A model generated the notes under the pieces. It made no database searches. It was not told where the DNA came from and saw only the letters and a list, made by a program, of their open reading frames with translations. This document shows, piece by piece, positions 28,670-37,504 of a stretch of 64,000 bases of DNA. Numbering within the stretch: the first letter of the stretch is position 1; each line of letters begins with the position of its first letter. The DNA is from JAWPMT01 sp965242775 (lineage in GTDB: Bacteria; Bacteroidota; Bacteroidia; Cytophagales; Cyclobacteriaceae): NCBI GenBank assembly GCA_965242775.1, contig CBDETI010000024.1, positions 434,001-498,000 of the forward strand, read 5' to 3'. Position numbers and translations under genes: made by a program.

Positions 28670-28715
28670 GACGTGAAAGGTGGACGTTTGGGTGGGTTGA
28701 CGGTACACCCGCGCG

Positions 28716-28799
28716 GCAGGAACTACCCTGCAGGCTAGCCCCGATCGTAGGCAGTGCCATGGGTAGCGCGGAGAGCGGGAATATCCCTAAATCCAGGGC
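28716..28799. ncRNA. Candidate structured RNA element (Flavo-1-like)
   Basis: On the plus strand the segment reads a hairpin GCAGG(6)CCTGC, then CCCCGATCG, and about 30 bases later GCGGAGAGCGGG followed by GGGAATATCCC. CCCG can pair with CGGG to close a helix around a variable middle. Very similar intergenic sequences, with conserved CCCCGAT... and ...GCGGAnAGCGGG ends, recur in my memory of Bacteroidota genomes, and I suspect the Flavo-1 RNA motif, but I cannot verify the model or orientation here. It lies 25 bases downstream of the DUF5916 stop and so could also be that gene's 3' untranslated region on the minus strand. Confidence 0.4.
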
Positions 28800-28823
28800 T
28801 TAGGCTTTTCGCTCCAAAACAGT

Positions 28824-31059
28824 TTAAAGATTGAGCCAATAGGTCATTTTGAACACGATGCCGCGGTTTTTGATGTCGAGGTTGGTGGAAGTATAGTTCT
28901 CGGAGTAAACCAGAAATATGTCGGACATAGGCAAGTAGCGCCACTTGGAAGCGACTATTGATGTTGAAATTTTCGGCCTGTGTATTATACTGGAGGAAGG
29001 TGGTCCAGAACATCGTGTTGCTGAAAGTGATCTCTGCCGTGGGGCCAAGGAGATGCAGTGTCGTCTCGCCATGTTGCTCGCCTAATTCTACTCTATTCTG
29101 CACATACCGCACTCCAAAGTTGCCCCAAGGTTGTTGGCGGAAATTAATGTTGGTCCGTAGCTCGGTGCGGTGACCCGTGTAGAACTTGCCCCGCCCCAGG
29201 GAAATACCTCCGCTGATCATTTTGCGGCCGTCGGATTGCCACTCAATTCGGTAAAAAGAATTGTCATAAAAGCCTGTAGGGAGCGGAGTGGCATCATCCA
29301 CAAACTCGGCGGGTACAATTAACCGCCTTCCTCTTTGCGTAAAATCTATGGTAATCTGGTGCCTGGATTTGAAGCTGATCTCACTCCAGTAGCCAAAGTT
29401 TCTCATAATCGCCTTGCCATCCTGATCGAGTGCGTGGACTGTCCAGGGGTTGATAGTAATTACATTGATTGGTCCTTTTTTCGGCCGGATGTTGTGACCC
29501 AACCAAAAGTTAATGCGGTTGAAACCTACCCGGATGGTGGTGTCTTCGACTGGGTCGTAATGGCTGAGTTGCGGCACAAAGCCCAGATCTGGAATGTAGT
29601 TTTCGCCCAAGTGATGGTAAAAAGCCCCCAGGAAATATTTCCCGTTATTGAAATTGGTACCGATCGTGTAGTAGCTGTTGTCATCCAGCTTTTCCTCATC
29701 CGTCGCGGCATGGTACTTGACCGTTGTGGTGAGTTGGCCATTGGGGGAGACATAGTCAAATTCTACTCCACCTGCCCGGTTATAATCTTCGTCGGCGTTG
29801 CCTTCGCCATTATTCATGCCCTGACGATTGGTCGCAAGCACTTTGATTCGTGATCTTTCGAGGATTTGTTGCTGGGCAGAGGCGACAAAGTAGTTGTTGG
29901 CATTTAAATCGTCTGTGGCGTTGGTTTGAACGTCCATGACGCCTATACGAAGGCTTTCATTGAGGTTACCTGTGAGGCGGGCACCAAAAAGAATTGGGAC
30001 CGCTTCTCCACCATCGAGACCAATGCGCCTGGAGAAAAAAGGCGTAATGCCCCAAGAACCATAATTACTGAACAGATCACTGTTTTCCAGGAAAAACCCA
30101 CGTCGCTCCGGGAAAAACAAGCTAAACTGGGTCAAATTCGTTTGTTGTTGATCCACGTCCACATTGGAGAAGTCCGGGTTGACTGTAAGGTCCAGGTTGA
30201 GAGAAGAGGATAGGGCAATTTTCGCGTCAAGACCAACATCCGCGTCCAGGTCACTTTCGTCATCTTCAAAGTCTTGTGTGGAGGAACCGGCCACGTACGG
30301 AATTACAATCACATTGCCGCTGGTTGCTTTTGGCGGTTGGTCCCAGGTGATGGTGCCCATGTAGCCCAGGTCTACTCCGTTGAAAGCGATGGGAACCTGT
30401 GCCCAGGTGGAGTAGACATTGTTTTTCATGTCATGCCTTATGAAGTTAATTGCCCAGGTATGATTATCTGTATCGTATCGCAATGCGTTGAAAGGGATGG
30501 CCATTTCGGCCACCCAATAATCGTCGTAAACACGAGTGGCAGAGTACCATTTATTGTCCCAGTTGAGGTCGCCACGGGTTTGTGTCCCTCTCAGGGTGAG
30601 CGTGCCCTCGGCCTGGGCACCCCCCGCATTTACACCAAATAGGTAACCATTGCTGCGCTGATTGAGCGGATCGATCACTACCGTAAATCCGTCGCTACCC
30701 CAATGGCCCTCCTGATTGTCTCTCTTGAGGGTTTGGATCACCACGTCCTCTCTTTTTTGATAGTTGATAGACGAGACATAGACAAAGTTGTCGTCGTAGG
30801 TCAGTTTTACGCTTGTCTGGATATCGGCGAAGCCTGAATCCACTGGCCATTTATTGATGAATTTGGAAAATGGTGCCACAGCGCCCCATTCTTCATCGTC
30901 AATTACTCCGTCGACACGGATCAGTACTTCCTCCTGCAGTTCCTGCAGTTCGTAGTTGAAGCCTTCCCGAGCATTTACTTTTTCTTTTTTCTCTCCTCCT
31001 TTTGATGCGGTTGCTGAGATCACACAGAGACACAACATCAACGCTGCCGTAGTTTTCAT
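28824..31059 (-). pseudogene. DUF5916 / CBM9-like outer-membrane protein, frameshifted near its C-terminus
   Basis: With the frame restored the protein is about 745 residues. It has a signal peptide (MKTTAALMLCLCVISATA), a carbohydrate-binding family 9-like N-terminal domain (about residues 35-240, with VIDDEEWG), and a DUF5916 beta-barrel-like domain with the hallmark NPDFSNVDVDQQQTNLTQF and FPERRGFFLEN. A shift between 28940 and 28956 takes the uncorrected frame into unrelated sequence ending near 28735. Removing one base gives NSRFQWRYLPMSDIFLVYSE and a normal terminal TYWLNL at 28824. ATG 31059 is chosen because it starts the signal peptide. Members of the family lie near peptidases and TonB receptors, but the function is unknown. 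It is convergent with the lipoprotein gene. Confidence 0.8.
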
Positions 31060-31185
31060 TTTGTAGTGGGTTGCAGGGGTACTCACGGTGGATGGTTGTG
31101 AATAGGTGTGCCCGATGGATTGAATGGGCCTTGTTACCCTCGGAAGTGATTGTCAGCAGGACGGATAGGCTTTTGTCATACAGAA

Positions 31186-32316
31186 ATGGTATTTCAGAAA
31201 CAACAACTGGCCGTTGATCGGCGGGTCAAACATAATTGCTTCTGGAAAGTATATTTGCTTGTGTACCAGTGGATAAATGGCAGTTCAACCTTTTCGAGGA
31301 TCTCCAGGCATGTGGCGTTTTGGGTGTTCCTGATTGTCTTTTTCACACTCTTGTACGGAAGTTTCAGGGAAGATTACCTGAAGCAACTCCAGCTTCAGTT
31401 GCTGTTTTTACCTGACAAGCTGCTCCCAACCTATATCACGCTCTATGTATTGATGCCACGGCTATTGTTGCGCGAAAAGTACACAGCGTTCTTCCTTCGG
31501 TTGGTAGGGGTCATCATAGCAGCGGGCTTGCTGCATTGGGCAATTTCATATCACGTGGAGCGTGTATACTTCTACGACAATGTGGATTGGGGACCATTTA
31601 TTCATCCGGCGAAAATGCTCAAGGGAGTTACGTATGTGTATCCTTATGTAATTCTGGCCTTCTCCATCAAGTTTCTTAAACACTGGTATGCGCAAAAACA
31701 GCGCTCAGCTACTATGGAAAAAGGTCGGTTGGAAAGTGAGCTGAAATTCCTGCGGACGCAGTTGCATCCGCATTTTCTTTTCAATACCCTCAACAACCTA
31801 TATGCGCTGACCTTGAAAAAGTCGGACATGGCCCCTGAATTGGTCCTTAAGCTGTCGGACCTGATGGACTACATGCTTTATGAATGCGGTGACAGTGAAT
31901 TAGTGCCTCTCGAGCGGGAGATCCAATTTGTTCGTAATTATTTTGAGATAGAGAAGCTGCGATACGGGGATAGGCTGGAAATCAAACTGGATGTGAATGG
32001 CGGTACCTCCGGTCATGAAATTGCCCCAATGGTTTTTTTGCCATTCCTGGAAAACGCTTTTAAACATGGTGCCAGTGCTGATTTGGACAAGGTGTGGATT
32101 CACGTGGAAGTGACAGTGGAAAACGATGAGTTGCGGTTCAGCATGAAAAACAGTAAACCAGCCAATGCCGCGCCCCTGAATGGTAATGGTCACGGCATTG
32201 GCCTGCGCAACTTAAAAAGGCGATTGGAACTGCAGTATGGTCAGGACCAATTTGAGTTTTCTACACTAGATGAACAGGGGGTGTACGAAGCCCGATTACG
32301 TCTACAACTCTTGTAA
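31186..32316 (+). CDS. LytS-like sensor histidine kinase (His_kinase family PF06580)
   Basis: About 376 residues with four hydrophobic helices in the first half (residues 40-175) and a LytS-type kinase domain after a short coiled coil (AQKQRSATMEKGRLESELKF is its start). The phospho-acceptor lies in LRTQLHPHFLFNTLNNLYAL, the signature of the family, followed by the HATPase N box FLPFLENAFKHG and GIGLRNLKRRL. The ATG at 31186 is preferred to a TTG 36 bases upstream. It is followed 53 bases later by its LytTR regulator. The signal is unknown; the neighbouring FtsX-type permease is a possible target. Confidence 0.88.
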   Translation: MVFQKQQLAVDRRVKHNCFWKVYLLVYQWINGSSTFSRISRHVAFWVFLIVFFTLLYGSFREDYLKQLQLQLLFLPDKLLPTYITLYVLMPRLLLREKYTAFFLRLVGVIIAAGLLHWAISYHVERVYFYDNVDWGPFIHPAKMLKGVTYVYPYVILAFSIKFLKHWYAQKQRSATMEKGRLESELKFLRTQLHPHFLFNTLNNLYALTLKKSDMAPELVLKLSDLMDYMLYECGDSELVPLEREIQFVRNYFEIEKLRYGDRLEIKLDVNGGTSGHEIAPMVFLPFLENAFKHGASADLDKVWIHVEVTVENDELRFSMKNSKPANAAPLNGNGHGIGLRNLKRRLELQYGQDQFEFSTLDEQGVYEARLRLQLL

Positions 32317-32369
32317 ATCGAACATTAGCGGTTCTTCGGACGTAAAAGAGTCAAAACTCAACCAACTTT

Positions 32370-33086
32370 ATGCCTCAGCACCTCCGATGCGTCGTTGTAG
32401 ATGACGAACCGCTCGCTATTGAAGTGATCGAATCTTACCTCGATCAGTTTGATAACCTGGAATTAGTCCAGAAGTTTCAGAATCCCATCAAGGCTTTTGA
32501 ATTCATTCGTAACAACCCCGTGGATGTACTTTTTATGGATATTCAAATGCCAAAACTTACTGGCTTGGATATACTCCGGTCACTGCCACAGCGACCCCAG
32601 GTGATCATCACCACTGCTTACAGGGATTATGCGCTTGAGGGTTTTGAACTGGAGGTTGCAGATTATTTACTGAAGCCAATTTCGCTTGATCGCTTTGTAA
32701 AGGCTATTTCCAAGGTCCAGGGTGTTTCTAAATCGGAAGCCGAGCCGTCATCAGACCAATCGGAAACCATGTTCTTCAAGGTGGACAAAAAGATGGTCAA
32801 AGTGGTCCTTGACGAGATACTGTACATCGAAAGCCAGCGAGATTACCTGAAAATTGTTCTTAATGATAAGCAGGTAGTGACCAGACTGGGGATCACAGAA
32901 GCCGAAGGGATTTTTCCGGAGAAGCGATTTCTACGAATCCATCGATCTTTCATTATTGCCAAGGATAAGATCACTTCTTTTTCACAAAGTGAGATTGAGT
33001 TGGGGGAACATAATGTGCCCATAGGCCGCAACTACCGATCCGAGGTGACCCGCGCCCTCAACGAGTTGGCAAAAGTGAACGAATAA
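32370..33086 (+). CDS. LytTR-family response regulator
   Basis: A 238-residue two-domain regulator. The receiver domain (1-120) has the acidic pocket DDE, the phosphorylation site in VLFMDIQMPKLTG, the conserved Thr/Ala (ITTAY) and Lys (LLKPI). A LytTR DNA-binding domain follows (about 140-235) with IESQRDYLKI and FLRIHRSFIIAKDKI. LytTR proteins bind direct repeats upstream of their targets. It pairs with the adjacent kinase. The stop codon lies inside a 14-base palindrome GAATAAATTTATTC that also contains the stop codon of the convergent permease. Confidence 0.92.
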   Translation: MPQHLRCVVVDDEPLAIEVIESYLDQFDNLELVQKFQNPIKAFEFIRNNPVDVLFMDIQMPKLTGLDILRSLPQRPQVIITTAYRDYALEGFELEVADYLLKPISLDRFVKAISKVQGVSKSEAEPSSDQSETMFFKVDKKMVKVVLDEILYIESQRDYLKIVLNDKQVVTRLGITEAEGIFPEKRFLRIHRSFIIAKDKITSFSQSEIELGEHNVPIGRNYRSEVTRALNELAKVNE

Positions 33087-33088
33087 AT

Positions 33089-35716
33089 TTATTCCGCATT
33101 TAGCGTCTCTGCCGGATTTACGCGCATTGCTTTGAGCGATTGGCCGCTCACCGTCAATATCGAAATGACGACCACTAGCAACGCAGGAAAACACAGCATC
33201 CACCAGGTGATCTGTACTTTGTAGGTGAAATTGTCTAACCAGGGAGCCATCAGGAAATAGGCAATGGGTGAGGCTAGCACAAAAGCGACCAGAAGCAAGG
33301 GTAAGTAATCTTTTGATACAACGCCGAAAAGGTGACTCAACGTAGCTCCAAAAACTTTTCGGACTGCCAGTTCCTTGGACTTTTTGCTTACTACATAAGA
33401 AATAAGACCATAGAGACCGAGGCAGGCTATGCATAAGAAAATAAAGGAGAAAGTCTTGAAGAGCTTGGAAAGGTTGGCTTCGTTTTTATAATAGTTGGCG
33501 ATGGATTGATCGAAGAAGGTGTAGTTAAAAATATGTGCCGTATATACTGTTTCCCAGTTTTCTTGAAGGGAAAGCAACGAGGAGGTCAAATTTTCGGCGT
33601 TTGCCAGCTTCACACTGGCCACTTCGAAGTTTCGTGGCTCATGGATAAAAGCGATCTTGTCGATACCATGACGAAGCGACTTTGAGTGGAAGTCTGCTGA
33701 GATGCCAATGACGCGAGCTTTGCGATTGTTGAGATGCACTATCTCCCCTATGGCAGCGCGAGGGTCTTTGAATCCAATCTTTTTGCACAAAGTTTCATTG
33801 AGCACGATCAAATTTGAAGAGTCTTGGTTCATAAAACCTCTCCCTGCCAGTAGTGCGATATCAAATAGCTGGAAATACTCCGGACTCACTTGCTGAAGCT
33901 CGAAGACAAGTTTTTCCTCCATACCTGGACGAGTCATGTCCCAGAACCAGGTGTTCCTGACTGTTCCGGAGGGTACGGTGGCGCTCAGGCTGGCTTTTGC
34001 CACATGGGGGTTTTTCTTCAGTTCGGCAAGCAACAATTGCTGCTGCCTGTCATCTACCGGCAGTCTCATATTGACGATGAGATCCTTGTCAAATCCCAAG
34101 TCCACATTTTGCAGAAGATCCATTTGCTGTACCAGGATAAATGTACAAATCAGAAATCCTTGGGTGATACCAAATTGAAAAACTACAAGTACTTTCCTCG
34201 CCAGTGAATTACCCGTCTCGAAGTTGCTCTTGCTCCGGATCGCTTCTGCCGGATCATATTTAGAAAGCAGCCAGGATGGATAAAAGCCAGCCACCAGGGT
34301 CACCATCAATATAATGACAATAAAAACTGCTGGGGCGACAGGGTCATAGATCAAATGCTGGTCACCAGCGGGGCCTAAAAGCTCCTGGAAATAAGTCAAT
34401 CCAACTTCGGCAAGTACCCAGCCCAAGAGGCCTGCAACGAGGGACATTAGAAAAGTTTCTGTTAAAAACTGGCTCAGGAGTTGCGATCGTTGGCTTCCAA
34501 TGGCCTTGCGCAGACCAATTTCCTTTCCTCTGGAGGCTGCCTTGGCGGTCGTAAGGTTTACATAATTGATACAGCTAACCAGCAGAAGAAAGAGGCCAAC
34601 AATACTCAGAATGTAAAGTCGGTCTTTGGCAACAACGCGGTTGTTAAAGTTGCTGAAGTTTTCAGCGTGATGAAGTTCCACCAGGGGTTGTAATTTGTAT
34701 TTGCGGAACTCGGCCACTTTTGGGGCGTGAAGCGCATGCAGCTCATGAACCTGTTCCTCAAACTTCACGGGATCCGTCCCTTGCCTCAATTTAATGTAGC
34801 ACTGGTTGCTGCTTACGGATGTCCAGCTGTCCATGTTGACTTCCCTATTCTGACGTAGTGTTTCATAGGAAAGCAGGATTTTAAATGGGAAGTCAGAATT
34901 TGGAGGAAAGTCCGTTACGACCCCTTTAACCTCGCAAATCCAGTATTTGTCGATCTGCACAAACTTCCCGATGGGATCTTGCCCGGGAAAATACTTCTGG
35001 GCCATGGATTCCGTTAGGACGATGACCTTATCTTGAGATAAGACCTGGGGCGAACCTTCGAGCCAGTGCAGCCGGTCGCCAAAATCCAGCACATCGAAAT
35101 AGGACGGCTCAACGAGGGCAAAGCCGTTCGACTCCTCAAATTTTTTAATGGCATCCTGATTCTCATCCAGTACATCGAGTTGGATACCACTCCAACTCCA
35201 ATAAAGCACAGACGTGATCGCCTCGATTTGGCTTAGCTTTTTTTCCATAGCCGGTGCAAGCGGATACGAAACACCGGTACGGTATTCCAATTCACCCTCG
35301 ATTAAACTGACCCGGACGATTCGGTATATATCATCCACGCCGCTATGGAATCGGTCAAAGCTGGATTCCAATCTGACGATAAAGAAAACGACAAAAAAGC
35401 AAGCAATTCCCAGTGCCAATCCCAGCAGGTTGATACCGGAGTGAATTGGGGTTCTGACAATATGCCTCCTTGCAATTAGAAAATAATTCGCCCAAAGGCT
35501 CAGGGTGTTGTTTTTCATATGTTTTCGTCTCAATAGAATGCCTGGCCGTCCAAACCTGAGGACGTTCCAGATGAATTGCAGATTGGCCAGGATATAACCA
35601 TACTTTGCATGGTCTTTCGCAAATTCTTCGAAAAGATCCCCTTCGATTCCTTCCAACAAGGATTTTGGACAAAACCATTGAAGTACTCGCTGGGCAAATT
35701 TTGAGGGCGTCCTCAT
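33089..35716 (-). CDS. FtsX/MacB-type ABC permease with N-terminal prefix domain
   Basis: An 875-residue permease made of two FtsX modules, each a helix, a MacB-like periplasmic domain and three more helices, so there are eight main membrane segments. The first 80 residues form a permease prefix domain (VLQWFCPKSLLEGIEGDLFE) typical of Bacteroidota. Coupling segments read RGKEIGLRKAIGSQRSQLL and KKSKELAVRKVFGATL. There is no ATPase in the gene or beside it. Such proteins act in efflux or as mechanotransmission pumps; the substrate is unknown. The ATG at 35716 lies two bases after the PadR stop, giving a PadR-permease operon. Confidence 0.88.
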   Translation of the reverse strand: MRTPSKFAQRVLQWFCPKSLLEGIEGDLFEEFAKDHAKYGYILANLQFIWNVLRFGRPGILLRRKHMKNNTLSLWANYFLIARRHIVRTPIHSGINLLGLALGIACFFVVFFIVRLESSFDRFHSGVDDIYRIVRVSLIEGELEYRTGVSYPLAPAMEKKLSQIEAITSVLYWSWSGIQLDVLDENQDAIKKFEESNGFALVEPSYFDVLDFGDRLHWLEGSPQVLSQDKVIVLTESMAQKYFPGQDPIGKFVQIDKYWICEVKGVVTDFPPNSDFPFKILLSYETLRQNREVNMDSWTSVSSNQCYIKLRQGTDPVKFEEQVHELHALHAPKVAEFRKYKLQPLVELHHAENFSNFNNRVVAKDRLYILSIVGLFLLLVSCINYVNLTTAKAASRGKEIGLRKAIGSQRSQLLSQFLTETFLMSLVAGLLGWVLAEVGLTYFQELLGPAGDQHLIYDPVAPAVFIVIILMVTLVAGFYPSWLLSKYDPAEAIRSKSNFETGNSLARKVLVVFQFGITQGFLICTFILVQQMDLLQNVDLGFDKDLIVNMRLPVDDRQQQLLLAELKKNPHVAKASLSATVPSGTVRNTWFWDMTRPGMEEKLVFELQQVSPEYFQLFDIALLAGRGFMNQDSSNLIVLNETLCKKIGFKDPRAAIGEIVHLNNRKARVIGISADFHSKSLRHGIDKIAFIHEPRNFEVASVKLANAENLTSSLLSLQENWETVYTAHIFNYTFFDQSIANYYKNEANLSKLFKTFSFIFLCIACLGLYGLISYVVSKKSKELAVRKVFGATLSHLFGVVSKDYLPLLLVAFVLASPIAYFLMAPWLDNFTYKVQITWWMLCFPALLVVVISILTVSGQSLKAMRVNPAETLNAE

Positions 35717-35718
35717 GC

Positions 35719-36039
35719 CTATCGAAATTGCGGGACTTCCTTCCAAAGTTGCTGGCGGTGCTCTTTGAGCGTTTGAAGCACCTCCACTCCCTGGTTGGTA
35801 ATAGTGAACACTCGCTTGCGTCTGCCGCCCCTTTCTTGCGTAGCACCGGTCATCTCTGATGCCAGCAGGCCTTTGTCCTCCAGCCTGTAAAGGGTCACAT
35901 GTATGGAACTAAGGTTCAGGTGTCGATCGAATCGATCCTTGATTTCTTGTAAAATCACATTGCCATAGGCACGTTCCTGTAAGATGGCGACCATGGTGAG
36001 CACCAGTTCTTCAAGTTCTCCGAGATGATTCCGGACCAT
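35719..36039 (-). CDS. PadR-family transcriptional regulator
   Basis: About 106 residues of a winged-helix PadR protein: LGELEELVLTMVAILQERAYGNVILQEI at the N-terminus and the wing region LEDKGLLASEM with ERGGRRKRVFTITNQG. PadR regulators repress efflux or stress genes and lose DNA binding on ligand contact. The ATG at 36039 gives the usual N-terminus; the alternative is a TTG 18 bases upstream. The gene is the first of an operon with the permease, and its promoter carries two direct repeats, which suggests autoregulation. The long motif quoted is split across helices 1 and 2 of the fold. Confidence 0.9.
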   Translation of the reverse strand: MVRNHLGELEELVLTMVAILQERAYGNVILQEIKDRFDRHLNLSSIHVTLYRLEDKGLLASEMTGATQERGGRRKRVFTITNQGVEVLQTLKEHRQQLWKEVPQFR

Positions 36040-36049
36040 TTGTGTGCAT

Positions 36050-36092
36050 TTTGTCAAACAAACATAATTATTTCTATAATATTTGTCAAACA
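36050..36092 (-). promoter_or_regulatory. Promoter and likely PadR operator of the padR-permease operon
   Basis: On the minus strand TTG at 36089-36087, a spacer of exactly 20 bases, and TATGTTTG at 36066-36059 match the Bacteroidota sigma-70 promoter TTG-N19-21-TAnnTTTG perfectly. Transcription should begin near 36052, about 13 bases before the ATG. Two copies of the 11-mer TGTTTGACAAA lie at 36092-36082 and 36060-36050, 32 bases (three helical turns) apart. One overlaps the -33 element and the other overlaps the end of the -7 element and the start point, the layout of an operator read by a repressor dimer or tetramer. Confidence 0.75.
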
Positions 36093-36146
36093 GATATTAA
36101 TTAGTGCCACTGCTTTAGTTTTAAATTTCTTTTCGACTAAGTCCAA

Positions 36147-37502
36147 ATGGCCAAGCAGAAAACCTCTTTCTTTTGTCAGAACTGTGGAGCTGAATCACCC
36201 AAATGGGTGGGAAAATGCCCTGCATGTAATGAGTGGAATACCTATGTAGAGGAGTTAAAAGCACCCAAGGGATCACCGGTGGCCTGGGAAGGACCGGGCT
36301 CCGGCCGTCGCCAGGCGGAACCCCAACTCCTGCAGGAGGTAAATGCCGAGGAGTTCGTAAGGTACTCTACGAAAGACAGGGAACTGGATCGGGTGCTTGG
36401 TGGAGGTATTGTCAATGGTTCGCTGGTACTTATTGGCGGAGAGCCAGGAATTGGCAAATCCACGTTGCTGCTGCAGTTGGCCTTGCAAACAAAGGAACGA
36501 AAGGTTTTGTATGTGTCGGGTGAAGAAAGCCCGCAACAGATTAAAATGCGAGCTGAACGTCTGGCGGCTGTAAGTGAGCGGTGCTACCTGCTTTCGGAGA
36601 CTTCTCTGGATTCCATATTTGAGCAAGTATCAAAGTTGGCACCTCAGCTGGTGATAATCGATTCTATCCAAACGTTGCACTCGGTCAAATCTGAATCTGC
36701 ACCAGGTTCAGTCTCCCAGGTACGCGAATGTACCGGACAGCTCATGCAATATGCCAAGCAGAACAACGTCCCAGTTTTCCTCATCGGCCACATCAATAAG
36801 GAGGGAAGCATTGCAGGCCCCAAAGTCCTTGAGCATATGGTAGATACAGTTCTACAGTTTGAAGGCGACCGCAACATGGTGTATCGCATTTTACGGACCA
36901 TCAAAAACCGTTTCGGGAGTACCTCAGAACTTGGAATCTATAAAATGAATGCGGAGGGCTTGGAGCAGGTCCAGAATCCATCGGAGATCCTTTTATCCGG
37001 AGAGCATCGACATTCAGGTGTTGCCATTGGCGCTTCTATGGAGGGTAACAGGCCTTTGCTTATTGAGGTGCAGGCCTTGGTTAGTCCGGCGGCTTATGCT
37101 TCTCCACAGCGAAGCACGACAGGTTTTGATGTCAAGCGACTGCACATGCTGCTTGCAGTTCTTGAGCGAAGGTTAGGCATCCGGTTAAGTAATCAAGATG
37201 TGTTTCTCAATATAACAGGAGGTATCCGGGTGAACGATACCTCCTTGGACCTTGCTGTCTGTGCTGCCGTCTATTCATCTTATCATGATTTGGAGGTTGG
37301 CGAGGGCATCTGCCTCATTGGGGAAGTAGGCCTTGGAGGCGAGTTGCGACGTGTAAGTCAAATTGAAAATCGTCTTTTGGAGGCAGAAAAACTGGGTTTT
37401 GGCCAGGCGTTGGTGGCTAAGGGGAAACAAAAATTGAAGGCTGGAAAGATGGACATTCAAACCTTTTCCCTCTTGAAAGAAGCCTTCGGAAAATTATTCT
37501 AG
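36147..37502 (+). CDS. radA: DNA repair protein RadA
   Basis: A 451-residue RadA (Sms) protein that promotes branch migration in recombination. It has the N-terminal four-cysteine zinc finger (CQNCGAESPKWVGKCPAC), a RecA-like ATPase domain with Walker A GGEPGIGKSTLLLQ, the RadA-specific KNRFG motif in IKNRFGSTSELG, and a C-terminal Lon-like domain. Length is normal. It is divergent from padR and converges on the DUF5723 gene, with only two bases between the stops. Confidence 0.95.
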   Translation: MAKQKTSFFCQNCGAESPKWVGKCPACNEWNTYVEELKAPKGSPVAWEGPGSGRRQAEPQLLQEVNAEEFVRYSTKDRELDRVLGGGIVNGSLVLIGGEPGIGKSTLLLQLALQTKERKVLYVSGEESPQQIKMRAERLAAVSERCYLLSETSLDSIFEQVSKLAPQLVIIDSIQTLHSVKSESAPGSVSQVRECTGQLMQYAKQNNVPVFLIGHINKEGSIAGPKVLEHMVDTVLQFEGDRNMVYRILRTIKNRFGSTSELGIYKMNAEGLEQVQNPSEILLSGEHRHSGVAIGASMEGNRPLLIEVQALVSPAAYASPQRSTTGFDVKRLHMLLAVLERRLGIRLSNQDVFLNITGGIRVNDTSLDLAVCAAVYSSYHDLEVGEGICLIGEVGLGGELRRVSQIENRLLEAEKLGFGQALVAKGKQKLKAGKMDIQTFSLLKEAFGKLF

Positions 37503-37504
37503 GG

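Noticed and set aside
28373..28715. Protein-coding remnants between the lipoprotein and DUF5916 genes
   Set aside because: Short frames on both strands lack starts, domain features or similarity to neighbours; I see no coding signal.
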